In this document: positions 1-7,623 of the stretch, one piece after another | Layout: each line of letters begins with the position of its first letter | How positions within the stretch are numbered: the stretch's first letter is position 1 | Assembly: GCF_900104345.1 (NCBI RefSeq) | Contig: NZ_FNJN01000002.1 | Span: 124,001-188,000, forward strand | Direction of reading: 5' to 3' | Origin: Microbacterium testaceum StLB037 | GTDB lineage: Bacteria > Actinomycetota > Actinomycetes > Actinomycetales > Microbacteriaceae | DNA length: 64,000 nucleotides | Notes under the pieces: model-generated | Told to the model about the DNA's origin: nothing | The model's input: only the letters and a program-made list of their open reading frames with translations | Database searches by the model: none | Made by a program: the position numbers and the translations under genes

Positions 1-250
1 GCGTGTAGCTCTCCCCCGGGACGACCCGGAGCAGCTCGCCGTAGGAGGCGAGGTGCATCTCGCGTGCGCGACGCAGCACGGCGCGGAACAATTCGTCGCG
101 GGTGCCGAAGTGGTAGAGCAGCATCCGAGCGGATGTGCCCGTCGCCTGGGCGAACGGCCCGAGGCCATCGGGGAGCCCGTGAGTGAGAGCGTGCTCGGCG
201 CACTGGTCCAACAGGTCTTCTGCGATTGCCGGCTGCTTCTGTCTGCCCAC
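1..250 (-). CDS. TetR-family transcriptional regulator (partial, C-terminus outside window)
   Basis: Reading leftwards from a GTG at 250, the frame gives VGRQKQPAIAEDLLDQCAEH and continues open to the window edge, 83 codons. Residues about 10-60 have the TetR DNA-binding layout: a first helix, then TSARMLLYHFGTRDELFRAV, the recognition helix plus the Y-H-F turn and the R-D-E-L helix typical of the family. The ligand-binding half lies outside the window. A TGA in frame 15 bases upstream of the GTG excludes an earlier start, and no clear Shine-Dalgarno is seen. It is divergent from a dead alpha/beta-hydrolase gene (321-1015) with a 5-bp-arm inverted repeat between them, so it probably controlled that gene and itself. 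Family is confident; ligand unknown. Confidence 0.85.
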   Translation of the reverse strand, partial: MGRQKQPAIAEDLLDQCAEHALTHGLPDGLGPFAQATGTSARMLLYHFGTRDELFRAVLRRAREMHLASYGELLRVVPGESYT

Positions 251-264
251 GGTGCGATCATTTC

Positions 265-282
265 ACGTAATATCAGGTACGT
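265..282. promoter_or_regulatory. Candidate TetR operator
   Basis: Inverted repeat ACGTA-N8-TACGT, 15 bases upstream of the TetR start and about 40 bases upstream of the divergent hydrolase start. Position and symmetry suit a TetR operator serving both genes. Assignment is inference from location only. Confidence 0.4.
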
Positions 283-320
283 CTAACCTTGACGCGGGGT
301 CAACACGAACGGGCGTGACC

Positions 321-1015
321 ATGGAGGTCGTGTCTGCGCACGGAGCATTGGTGCGGGGTGGCGCGTGGTGATGGAAGCCGACGGCTGATCTCCTACGGGA
401 CCGTACCGGGATCGTGAGCCGCGCTGTCGCGCTTCCTTCGTGCGGTGAGACGGCTGGCCCGCGTCTGGAGGTCTGGTGGCGGATGCCGCGGACCTGCGTT
501 TCGCTCTGATTCAGGTGGATGCGGCGGTTGTCGTCGGCCCCTCCTGCGGTCGCACCGTCATCGCAGAGGCGGGCCATCATCCTGCGGTGAAGAAGCCGCC
601 GTACGTAACCTCCTATCTGCCGCAGGTGGGTCAATCTCAAGGAACCATCATGAGCGATGACCCTGACCTGGTGCGCGCGAAGCTCGGCGGTGGAGGGCTC
701 CTCGAGCTCGAGGGAGAGGATGTCTCGTCGTTCGGGCGGCGATTCCTCCAAGACGCCGATGCCGCCATCCAGTCCCGAGCCTGGGACCGAGTCACGATGC
801 AATCCACGGCGGCTTTCGCGACTCCGGTCTCGTGCGCGGGCTGGCACGGGGTGGATTCGACGTACATCGTGTGCCAAGAGGACCGCAGTACGTCTGTCGT
901 CCTGCAGCGCGTTGATGCTGCTCGTGCGCAAAGGTTCGTCGAGCTTGCGCCCGGCCACCATCCCTTCGTCCCGGGTCCCGATCTCGTCGTCGATCAGCTC
1001 GAGCTGCTTCTGTGA
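321..1015 (+). pseudogene. Decayed alpha/beta-fold hydrolase
   Basis: Joining two frames rebuilds a hydrolase of about 230 residues. In the first frame from ATG 321, EVVSAHGALVRGGAW is the usual N-terminal strand with the HG oxyanion motif. It is then interrupted by TGA at 369-371 where the family has Trp. The same frame continues WKPTADLLRDRTG and later LPSCGETAGP. Near 455-470 the reading frame shifts and continues as GGLVADAADL to the stop at 1013-1015. The nucleophile elbow, normally GHSYGG, reads GPSCGR (about 536-553), so Ser is kept but its context is damaged. Near the C-terminus TYIVCQEDRS and GHHPFVPGPD carry the acid and His positions. One nonsense codon, one frameshift and a mutated active site support a pseudogene. 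It belongs with the divergent TetR gene. Confidence 0.75.
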
Positions 1016-1106
1016 GACGCGAACGTGATGCTTGCGCTTTCAGCAGGATCGAGCGCGCGTGCCTTGCAGTGGTGGGACGGTGGGACACCAAGAGCGAGAC
1101 GCGTGC

Positions 1107-1120
1107 GTTTCACGTGAAAC
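1107..1120. promoter_or_regulatory. parS site 1
   Basis: Perfect 14-bp palindrome GTTTCACGTGAAAC, flanked C/G so symmetry extends to 16 bp. It matches the bacterial parS consensus bound by ParB, whose gene lies at 5591-6565. Confidence 0.93.
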
Positions 1121-1563
1121 GGGAGCTGAACAAGGCCGGTGGGGAGGTTGTCTCGACGTGGCGGTTGTGTGGAGCGAACCGGGGTCCGGGTGTCAGCGCC
1201 TGGTCGTTCGCAGGACCTCGCGTCTGGTGGGGTCGGGCGGCCTTTCCGCTGAGAGTGGTCCACGCTAACTCGGCATTCCATGGGTATGGATGTCTCGTGC
1301 GCTCTCTCATGGTGGTGATCGAACGACTGTCCGGGTCCGGGTGGGTGTTGTCGGCGATCGGGGACAACACTCTGCGGCTGTACTCGGGGAGTACGTTAAG
1401 TGTCCCGAGCCTTTCAGCAAGCCGCCGGTCGGCCGCTAGGGGTTTCGTCCTCGATGGGTGTGTGCCGGCCGCGGGTGGGGTGGGATGCCGGGTCCTGGTC
1501 GCATACCGAATGCTGCGCTCCCCCCGGCCGGCGGCAGTGCGAACGCTCGGCTCTGATTGCGAT

Positions 1564-1577
1564 GTTTCACGTGAAAC
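1564..1577. promoter_or_regulatory. parS site 2
   Basis: Perfect GTTTCACGTGAAAC palindrome, 457 bp from site 1, in non-coding sequence. ParB nucleation and CTP-clamp loading site by homology to the consensus. Confidence 0.93.
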
Positions 1578-2318
1578 CTTTGACGATCGCGGATGGTGCT
1601 GGAGCTGGGCTTCTCTGCAGACGATCTCGAGCTCGGCGAGTGGTGGAGATCATCCTGGTGCAGCGGGTCCCTGTCGGCTCGGTCCATGTCGAGAGGTGTG
1701 GAAAGAGTGGATCGCTTTAGCGATGGGTGATCTGTTCTGCTCCGCCGGCCTTCGCGCTCGTTCGCGGCGACCCTGCGCCTATCGGTGGGCCGAGTTCGTC
1801 GTCTTCCGAGATTGGCGCGATGCCATCCGCGGGGGTGAGGCATGAGGCCCTCCTTGGGGCTGCGGGGAGTCTCTAAGGGCGGGCTAGCCAGCGTTTGGCG
1901 GTCCGATGCGTCCTCGAAGGTCGAGGGCGCTGCTTCACAGCACCGAATCACCTTTGGTCGCTCTACTCGTGTTGGTATGGGGAGCGCGGGGTGTCGCAGT
2001 GGTGCCGCCCTCCTCCCTGAAGTGCTTTCCGCCACGGAAGCGCGACACGGACGGCGCTCTGACGTAGGCACGCAGCCCCTCCCCCGACACCGCTTCGCGT
2101 GGCGCTCGGGCCGCCACCTGAAGAAGACTGCTCCCCCGGCGAACGTCATGCACCGAGAAGCGGGAATCCCCTCCCCCGGAACCCGTCGTGATGGAGTGGG
2201 TGTCACGGACCGGGCGCTGCAGCCGTGCGCGATTGATCACGCGGAGCCGGCAACCTTGCTGCGTCAGAAGGTCAGCCACGACCCACCTGGTCGCTTCGTG
2301 CGGAAGGCGCGGGGGTAT

Positions 2319-2332
2319 GTTTCACGTGGAGC
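2319..2332 (+). promoter_or_regulatory. Degenerate parS-like site
   Basis: GTTTCACGTGGAGC keeps the left half and the CACGTG core but has two changes in the right half. It may be a weak or decaying ParB site. A further, poorer match follows near 2347. Confidence 0.4.
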
Positions 2333-2391
2333 ATGTCGTCGGTCATGTTTCGCGGGACGAGCCGAAAGGCAGCAGGACCTCCCTTTGACAA

Positions 2392-2410
2392 CGTGAAGCG
2401 CGGCTTCACG
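2392..2410. repeat. Inverted repeat of CGTGAAGC
   Basis: CGTGAAGC and GCTTCACG form perfect 8-bp arms around a 3-base centre. The arms resemble parS half-sites in reversed orientation (GTGAA/TTCAC outwards) but do not form a parS palindrome. Function unknown. Confidence 0.45.
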
Positions 2411-2816
2411 GCCGTCCGTTCGCGCCCACGAATACGACCGCGACCGTCGGGATGGCACCACGGTGAAGGACGCGCGCGGCAGTGGCTCGCCTGCTTCCAG
2501 CGGTGGAGTGATCTGGGCTGGTGACCAACACCTCTTTGGGAGCGGGCTCAGCGCGGACGGAGCGCGTGCGGTTGCTCTCCATTCGGGTATCCGTAGGCAA
2601 TGGGTGTGACAAAGCCGTTCCGCGCTGGCGGTCGATCTCTTCTCGCTCGTGCACTGGTCTTCCTGGGGACGGAAGAGGGCTGCCTGCGTGCGGGCCCGAG
2701 GCCCACGGCCTGATGCTGTCGAGCACCGGGGAGTGCAGGGCACGCCTGAATAACGGACGATTTGATTGCCAACCCTTGGAAGAAGGCCGAGCCCTACTGG
2801 GCTCAACTCACGCGAC

Positions 2817-2830
2817 GTTTCACGTGAAAC
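2817..2830. promoter_or_regulatory. parS site 3
   Basis: Perfect GTTTCACGTGAAAC palindrome in the gene-free region. Confidence 0.93.
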
Positions 2831-3339
2831 ATCGCACCGCGCGGGACGTGCGTGAAGCTGGTAGGCCCACGTCGGACGCGCGTGCCAATATCGACGCGTA
2901 GCGCTGTGGCCACATGGTGGCGGAGCTCGGCGCTTAGGTGGCCGTGCGCAGAACCCCTGATTTCCCCGCGCTGACGTGAACGCCCCAGGTGGCATCCGAA
3001 CGCGCATGTATCGCCGACGGTCCGACGATCGAGCGCAGCTGTCGAGCCGCAGTCTGGAGACCCGGCCGGTGAGTCTCCGGTATCCACCCAATCGAGCCTG
3101 AAAGCCGGCGAGATCGCAAGGCTTTCGGCTCGTCTCGAGAGTGGCCTCAGTCCCCGGCCAAGGGGCGAAGGTGAGTCAGGCCTGGGCATTACCCGCCTGC
3201 GTGAGGTGCGTGCGTCCGTTCACCGCGCAGGCCTCGCGGGAGGACTGGTGGCGGGCGCGGCCGGCGGAGCGCGCTCTACGCACGGCGGCCGCGGGTTCAT
3301 GCCGTTGTGGTGCGAGTTCTTCTCCCCTGCCGCTCATCG

Positions 3340-3730
3340 CCAACGTGGGCATCGAGCGACTCGCTGGTATCGGTGGCCGGCGGTCGTCTTCTGGCGGTAC
3401 TGCTCGACGCGTCCTCATCTCGGTCCGCTCCCCTGCGTCGTGCCCTGGCACTTACGCCAGCGTGGCTCGCACCGGGTCGGCGGTCGTCGTTGCACGGAGC
3501 TGCTCAACCCCGCGCGATCCCGGCCGACCGCTTTGCCCCGCGCGGCTCTTACGAAGGCGTGGCTCGCACCGGGTCGGCGGTCGTCGTCGCACGGAGCTGC
3601 TCAACCCCGCGTGATTCCGGCCGACCCCCTGGGCCATGCCTGGCTCTCGCGGAGGTGTGGATCCCCTCAGGCTAGCGCCCGCCGTCTCGTGGAACTGCCC
3701 GACTCCGTCTGATTCCGGTTCGCTCCCGTT
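3340..3730 (+). repeat. Degenerate tandem array, period about 97 bp
   Basis: The two best units, 3461-3529 and 3558-3626, share about 69 bases with three differences and begin CGTGGCTCGCACCGGGTCGG. Weaker copies are visible just before (about 3360-3455, around GGCGGTCGTCTTCTGG) and after (about 3640-3725, ending GATTCCGG like unit 2). No consistent protein family emerges from any frame, so this looks like a decaying non-coding repeat inside the parS field. Confidence 0.65.
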
Positions 3731-4274
3731 CGCGGTGCGTGATACCCGCGGCGCGCGGCTCGCATCGCACGTGCCAAATCCGCTGCCGTGTGATCTCCCG
3801 GAGCCATTGCCGGTTCGGAGGTCCAGGACGTGTGCCGCCAGCAGCCGTACGAGTGCTCTCGGGTGTGTGCATCGCGCGCAACCGTGCGTCACACGCCCAG
3901 GTTGTGAGGCCAGCCTGAAGACTGTGCGCTCGCGCGGGTGACCAGAACGTAAACGCCTCCCGGAGACACGGGCTGGCTGGTCGCGCTTGCGACGAGACTC
4001 GGAGTTCCCTGCTGTCACCAGGAGCCGCCGTCATCCTGTATCGCTGGGGCGCATCGACATCGGCTGATGATGGCGGTCAGTTCCTCGCGCCCCGATGGAC
4101 TACGCCCTCCCCGTCCTGGGTGGGGTGTTCGCAGTGATCGCGAGACTGCGCAACTTTCGTGGATAGTCGCGGAAACATGAACTCCCCAGCCGAACGAACG
4201 CATGGGCGCGCTCACGGCGGTCGCACCAAGCCAGCCCAGCATGAGGAGGTGCGGAGCAAGCCGCGGCATCGCAT

Positions 4275-4288
4275 GTTTCACGTGAAAC
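4275..4288. promoter_or_regulatory. parS site 4
   Basis: Perfect GTTTCACGTGAAAC palindrome. First of four sites packed into the last 410 bases before and into parA. Confidence 0.95.
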
Positions 4289-4408
4289 GTCTACCAGCTC
4301 AGCTCGAGCAGAGAACCTGCAGCTGACGCAAAGCGCCGAACGCACGAAACTGGTTGTGTGGCGACCTTCCTCTGCGCATTTTCGGGTGAGTCTCAATTCT
4401 CCGCACAC

Positions 4409-4422
4409 GTTTCACGTGAAAC
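4409..4422. promoter_or_regulatory. parS site 5
   Basis: Perfect GTTTCACGTGAAAC palindrome, 134 bp after site 4. Confidence 0.95.
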
Positions 4423-4498
4423 ATCCCTCACAGGGCGACGCGTACTCAACTTTGCAGCGCGAGACCACAACCGCCGAATGGTCAGACCAGAACGCGAC

Positions 4499-4512
4499 GT
4501 TTCACGTGAAAC
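4499..4512. promoter_or_regulatory. parS site 6
   Basis: Perfect GTTTCACGTGAAAC palindrome, 90 bp after site 5. Confidence 0.95.
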
Positions 4513-4532
4513 GAACACTGAAGCCCTCTCCG

Positions 4533-4547
4533 GGGGGTGCGACCCCC
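4533..4547 (+). terminator. Small GC hairpin upstream of parA
   Basis: GGGGGT and ACCCCC form a 6-bp stem with a GCG loop, followed by TTCTG. It could be a weak terminator isolating the parA promoter from upstream transcription. There is no long T tract. Confidence 0.35.
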
Positions 4548-4635
4548 TTCTGAGTCGGGCTGAGCCCCCGGCGCTCATGCCTCTGCTGCACGTGATCCAA
4601 TTCATCCGCCCATCAGGAATGTCAGCACCCGCGGG

Positions 4636-4641
4636 TAGACT
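4636..4641 (+). promoter_or_regulatory. parAB promoter -10 box
   Basis: TAGACT, a good actinobacterial -10 element, ends 23 bases before the parA start. No convincing -35 hexamer is seen at the right spacing. Predicted transcript start is near 4648, giving a leader of about 17 bases. Confidence 0.5.
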
Positions 4642-4664
4642 GATCGGGTTGGCGACGGGAAGGT

Positions 4665-5591
4665 GTGTTTCACGTGAAACAGTCCGATGAGGCAGCCACG
4701 CCGTCATCCTTCGAGGACTCCCCCATTGCACGTGAGATCGCGAATCTCTCGGCGCGGAGGCGTGTGCTCGACGAGACCACCGTCGAGTTGTCCGGTCGAA
4801 CCCGTGTCTTCACGGTCTCTAACCAGAAGGGCGGAGTGGGCAAGACCACGACCGCTGTTAACATCGCTGCCGCACTCGTTTCGGTCGGTGCTCGCGTCCT
4901 CGTCATCGATCTCGACCCCCAGGGAAATGCGTCGACCGCCCTGGGCGTTCCCCACAACGCTGATACGCCCAGCGTCTACGACGTGCTCATCGATGAATTC
5001 CCTCTCGCGGATATCGTGCAGGTCAGCCCCGAGTCCCCCGACCTGCTCTGTGCTCCGAGCACCATCCACCTCGCCGGTGCCGAGATCGAGCTGGTATCAC
5101 AGGTCGCGCGTGAACATCGCCTTCGGGGTGCGCTGCGGGATTATCTCGCGATCGAGGGCAATCACCTCGATTTCGTCATCATCGACTGCCCTCCCTCGCT
5201 GGGACTGCTGACGATCAACGCGTTCACCGCGGCCGACGAGGTCATGATCCCCATCCAGTGCGAGTACTACGCGCTCGAGGGGCTGAGCCAGTTGCTCGGC
5301 AGTGTGCAGATGATCCAGAAGCACCTCAACCCTGGTCTTCACGTATCGACAATCCTCTTGACCATGTATGACGGGCGTACGCGTCTCGCACAGCAGGTCG
5401 CGGAGGAGGTTCGATCGCACTTCACGGACGAGGTGCTCGACACCGTCATTCCTCGATCCGTCCGTGTGTCCGAGGCGCCGAGCTTCGGGCAGACCGTCAT
5501 CGCGTACGATGGCCAGTCAGCGGGCGCCATCGCCTACCGCGAGGCAGCAGTAGAGATCGTCGCTCGCGACACCACCAAGAAGGGCTCCTGA
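4665..5591 (+). CDS. parA: Chromosome-partitioning ATPase ParA
   Basis: ParA ATPase that binds DNA non-specifically and is stimulated by ParB to move parS-marked origins apart. The 308-residue protein has the deviant Walker A KGGVGKTTTAVNIAA at about residue 53, followed by VIDLDPQGNAST (A-prime), VIIDCPPSLGLLT (Walker B) and the conserved QCEYYALEGLSQL and VSEAPSFGQ segments. The chosen GTG at 4665 reads MFHVKQ through parS site 7. GGGAAGG at 4657-4663 is too close to that GTG but well spaced (10 bases) for a second in-frame GTG at 4674, so either start is possible. The stop TGA overlaps the parB ATG by one base (TGATG), indicating translational coupling. Confidence 0.97.
   Translation: MFHVKQSDEAATPSSFEDSPIAREIANLSARRRVLDETTVELSGRTRVFTVSNQKGGVGKTTTAVNIAAALVSVGARVLVIDLDPQGNASTALGVPHNADTPSVYDVLIDEFPLADIVQVSPESPDLLCAPSTIHLAGAEIELVSQVAREHRLRGALRDYLAIEGNHLDFVIIDCPPSLGLLTINAFTAADEVMIPIQCEYYALEGLSQLLGSVQMIQKHLNPGLHVSTILLTMYDGRTRLAQQVAEEVRSHFTDEVLDTVIPRSVRVSEAPSFGQTVIAYDGQSAGAIAYREAAVEIVARDTTKKGS
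4667..4680. promoter_or_regulatory. parS site 7, inside the parA start
   Basis: Perfect GTTTCACGTGAAAC palindrome whose first base is the third base of the parA GTG start. It therefore encodes residues 2-5 of the protein (MFHVK). ParB bound here would sit on the translation initiation region and about 20 bases downstream of the predicted transcript start. Confidence 0.95.
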
Positions 5592-6565
5592 TGGCCAAGA
5601 GGACCGGTCTGGGGCGCGGTATCGGCGCCCTCATCCCCACGATGGAGCCGTCGGAGGCGCGTCCCGTCGATGTCTTCTTCCCCGACGGGGTCGCCGCGGC
5701 GAAGGATGCGGCGGCGAAGACCGACGCGGGTCGCACCGAGGACGACGCGGCGCTGGTGTCGGTGCCGGGCGCACGCCTCGTGCACATCGACCCGAAGACC
5801 ATCGTCCCCAACCCTCGTCAGCCTCGTACGCACTTCGATGCGGATGACCTCGCGGAGCTCGTCCACTCGGTCCGCGAGTTCGGTGTCCTTCAGCCCGTGG
5901 TCGTTCGCGACAAGGGCGACGGTACCTATGAGCTGATCATGGGTGAGCGACGCACGCGTGCCTCCCGCGAGGCCGGGCTCGAGAGCATCCCGGCGGTGGT
6001 CCGCGAGACCGATGACGAGTATCTCCTTCGCGACGCTCTGCTCGAGAACCTTCATCGTTCTCAGCTGAACCCCCTCGAAGAGGCATCCGCGTATCAGCAG
6101 CTGCTCGAGGACTTCGGCATCACTCAGGAAGAGTTGGCGACGCGCATCGGTCGCTCGCGTCCGCAGATCAGCAACACGATCCGCCTGCTGAAGCTGCCCG
6201 TCCCGGTGCAACAGCGCGTTGCTGCCGGCGTTCTCAGCGCCGGGCATGCTCGCGCGATCCTCTCTCTGGACGACCCCAAAGAGATGCAGAAGCTCGCGGA
6301 TAAGATCGTCAACGAGGACCTGTCAGTTCGCGCGGCTGAGGCTGCCGCGAAGATGCCGGGTGTCGCCCCGGTTCGTCAGAAGCCGAAGGCCGGATCGCGC
6401 CGGTCGGGACTCGACGACATCGCGGATCGTCTCGGAGACAGGTTCGACACCAAGGTCCGCGTGTCTCTCAACGCCAAAAAAGGCCAGATCAGCATAGATT
6501 TCGCCAGCATTCAGGACCTCAATCGCATCCTCGCGACGCTGGGTGAAGAGGGCTACACCGGCTGA
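5591..6565 (+). CDS. parB: Chromosome-partitioning protein ParB (CTP-dependent clamp)
   Basis: Binds parS and spreads as a CTP-dependent sliding clamp, forming the centromere complex acted on by ParA. The 324 residues begin MAKRTGLGRGIGALIP, the ParA-stimulating N-terminal motif with the catalytic Arg region. An acidic/alanine linker leads to the ParB/Srx domain from about residue 60, with the CTP-binding motifs GERRTRAS (about 118) and ENLHRSQLNPLEEA. The helix-turn-helix follows (TQEELATRIGRSRPQISNTI), and the C-terminal dimer domain ends GEEGYTG. It is coupled to parA by a one-base stop/start overlap. Its targets are the seven perfect parS sites immediately upstream. Confidence 0.97.
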   Translation: MAKRTGLGRGIGALIPTMEPSEARPVDVFFPDGVAAAKDAAAKTDAGRTEDDAALVSVPGARLVHIDPKTIVPNPRQPRTHFDADDLAELVHSVREFGVLQPVVVRDKGDGTYELIMGERRTRASREAGLESIPAVVRETDDEYLLRDALLENLHRSQLNPLEEASAYQQLLEDFGITQEELATRIGRSRPQISNTIRLLKLPVPVQQRVAAGVLSAGHARAILSLDDPKEMQKLADKIVNEDLSVRAAEAAAKMPGVAPVRQKPKAGSRRSGLDDIADRLGDRFDTKVRVSLNAKKGQISIDFASIQDLNRILATLGEEGYTG

Positions 6566-6636
6566 AGCGGGACCGTCGGCAAGCTGATCTCGCGGCGAGC
6601 GAACGCGGCCCCGCGCCCGGTGTCGGTAGGTCGACG

Positions 6637-6642
6637 TACGCT
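6637..6642 (+). promoter_or_regulatory. -10 box for a leaderless transcript
   Basis: TACGCT ends 6 bases before the GTG at 6649, placing the expected transcription start on the start codon. Confidence 0.5.
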
Positions 6643-6648
6643 GGAACG

Positions 6649-6996
6649 GTGACAGCGAACGACGATACCCCGCGCCGTCGCGCCAGCCTCGAGCTCTTGC
6701 GCGCGGAAGCCTCCGACGAACTCGCGGTCCTCATTCACGAGCGTCTGCGCGGCGGTGAAGATCCGTGGGACTTCATGGAAGACCTGCCCAGTGTCGACGA
6801 ACTCGTCGTCCTCACTCTGCGCGCCGACAACATCTTCGAGAACGGCGGAGTTCGCCCCAACCGCTCGCGCAACTACCGTGTGCTTCGCCAGATCGCGCTC
6901 GACTACCCCCCGCTCACGAAAGCCGTGTGGAGGATCCTGGGCGAGGAAGAACCCCACCGCCGGTGGGACGCCAACGTCAGGCTCGACGCCTCCTGA
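6649..6996 (+). CDS. Small conserved hypothetical protein
   Basis: 115 residues, soluble, charged, with no signal peptide or membrane segment. I do not recognise a named domain. The middle reads GGEDPWDFMEDLPSVDELVV and the end WRILGEEEPHRRWDANVRL. High third-position GC and a TACGCT box 6 bases before the GTG support a real, leaderless gene. It lies 83 bases after parB on the same strand but seems to have its own promoter. Position next to parAB recalls small uncharacterised Microbacteriaceae proteins; function unknown. Confidence 0.75.
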   Translation: MTANDDTPRRRASLELLRAEASDELAVLIHERLRGGEDPWDFMEDLPSVDELVVLTLRADNIFENGGVRPNRSRNYRVLRQIALDYPPLTKAVWRILGEEEPHRRWDANVRLDAS

Positions 6997-7191
6997 GCCC
7001 CTCGGTCGCCTCCGGGGTCGATAAAGGCTCGAACGGCCCTCAGATCGCCGGTGAGCGCTCGCACAGCGGGCGTCTGTGTGAACGACCCCGTCCTCCACGC
7101 CTGGTCGATCAGATCCGTCGTCATCGCCGTTGTCGGGGTGATGGCATCCTGAGTCGGCTTTTCTGCTTCAGCGGGGACCGCCCGCACATGC

Positions 7192-7227
7192 GAACGTCCC
7201 CGGCGCCCTGAGGCACCGGGGACGTTC
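7192..7227. terminator. Terminator between the small gene and trxA
   Basis: GAACGTCCCCGG and CCGGGGACGTTC form a perfect 12-bp stem around a 12-base loop, 12 bases past the trxA stop. No T run follows on either strand. Likely a bidirectional terminator mainly serving trxA. Confidence 0.7.
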
Positions 7228-7238
7228 AGTCAGAGGTC

Positions 7239-7562
7239 TCAGCCGAGGAACGCGGCGAGGTCCTGCTCGAGCGCGTACTTGGGCTTCGCGCCGATGATGG
7301 TCGTCTTGACCTCACCGCCCTGGAAGACCTTCATCGCGGGGATGGAGGTGATCTGGTACTTCATCGCGAGGTCCGGGTTCTCGTCGACGTTGAGCTTGAG
7401 GACGGTGATCTTTCCCGCATTCTCGTTCTGGATCTCGTCGAGCACGGGGGCGACCATGCGACATGGTCCGCACCACTCAGCCCAGAAGTCCACGAGAACG
7501 GGTCCGTCGGCCTGCAGGACGTCCTGCTCGAACGTTGCGGAGGTCGTCGCCTTGGCAGTCAT
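7239..7562 (-). CDS. trxA: Thioredoxin
   Basis: Cytosolic dithiol-disulfide oxidoreductase reduced by TrxB. The 107-residue length is standard. WAEWCGPCRMVAP carries the CGPC active site at about residue 32, with the conserved cis-Pro in SIPAMKVFQGGE. Start ATG 7562 is preceded by AAGGAG at 8 bases, and the frame upstream of it is not thioredoxin. It lies 61 bases downstream of trxB on the same strand, so the pair is likely co-transcribed (trxB-trxA). A GC-rich hairpin follows the stop. Confidence 0.97.
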   Translation of the reverse strand: MTAKATTSATFEQDVLQADGPVLVDFWAEWCGPCRMVAPVLDEIQNENAGKITVLKLNVDENPDLAMKYQITSIPAMKVFQGGEVKTTIIGAKPKYALEQDLAAFLG

Positions 7563-7623
7563 TGCATTTCTCCTTAGTGAAAGCGTCAGTTGATGAAAAC
7601 GCCGGTGAACCGGGTTTTGTTCC

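Larger units (their letters stand above)
1016..4664. other. Gene-free parS field upstream of parA
   Basis: About 3.65 kb in which I recognise no protein family on either strand. Open frames exist but lack the strong G/C third-position bias of the rest of the window. Several only encode the peptides FHVK or VSRET, which are parS sites read in two frames. It holds six perfect parS palindromes, one degenerate copy, a short inverted repeat and a degenerate 97-bp tandem array, listed separately. In related actinobacteria rsmG and the rpmH-yidC block usually lie upstream of parA; nothing resembling them is seen here. Confidence 0.7.

Noticed and set aside
1012..3712. Several open frames of 100-280 codons in the parS field
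   Set aside because: No family, no codon bias, no ribosome sites; several owe their start to FHVK or VSRET, which are parS sites translated in two frames.
4533..4547. Hairpin as a strong intrinsic terminator upstream of parA
   Set aside because: Only a 6-bp stem with a TTCTG tail; kept as a weak candidate, not as a firm terminator.
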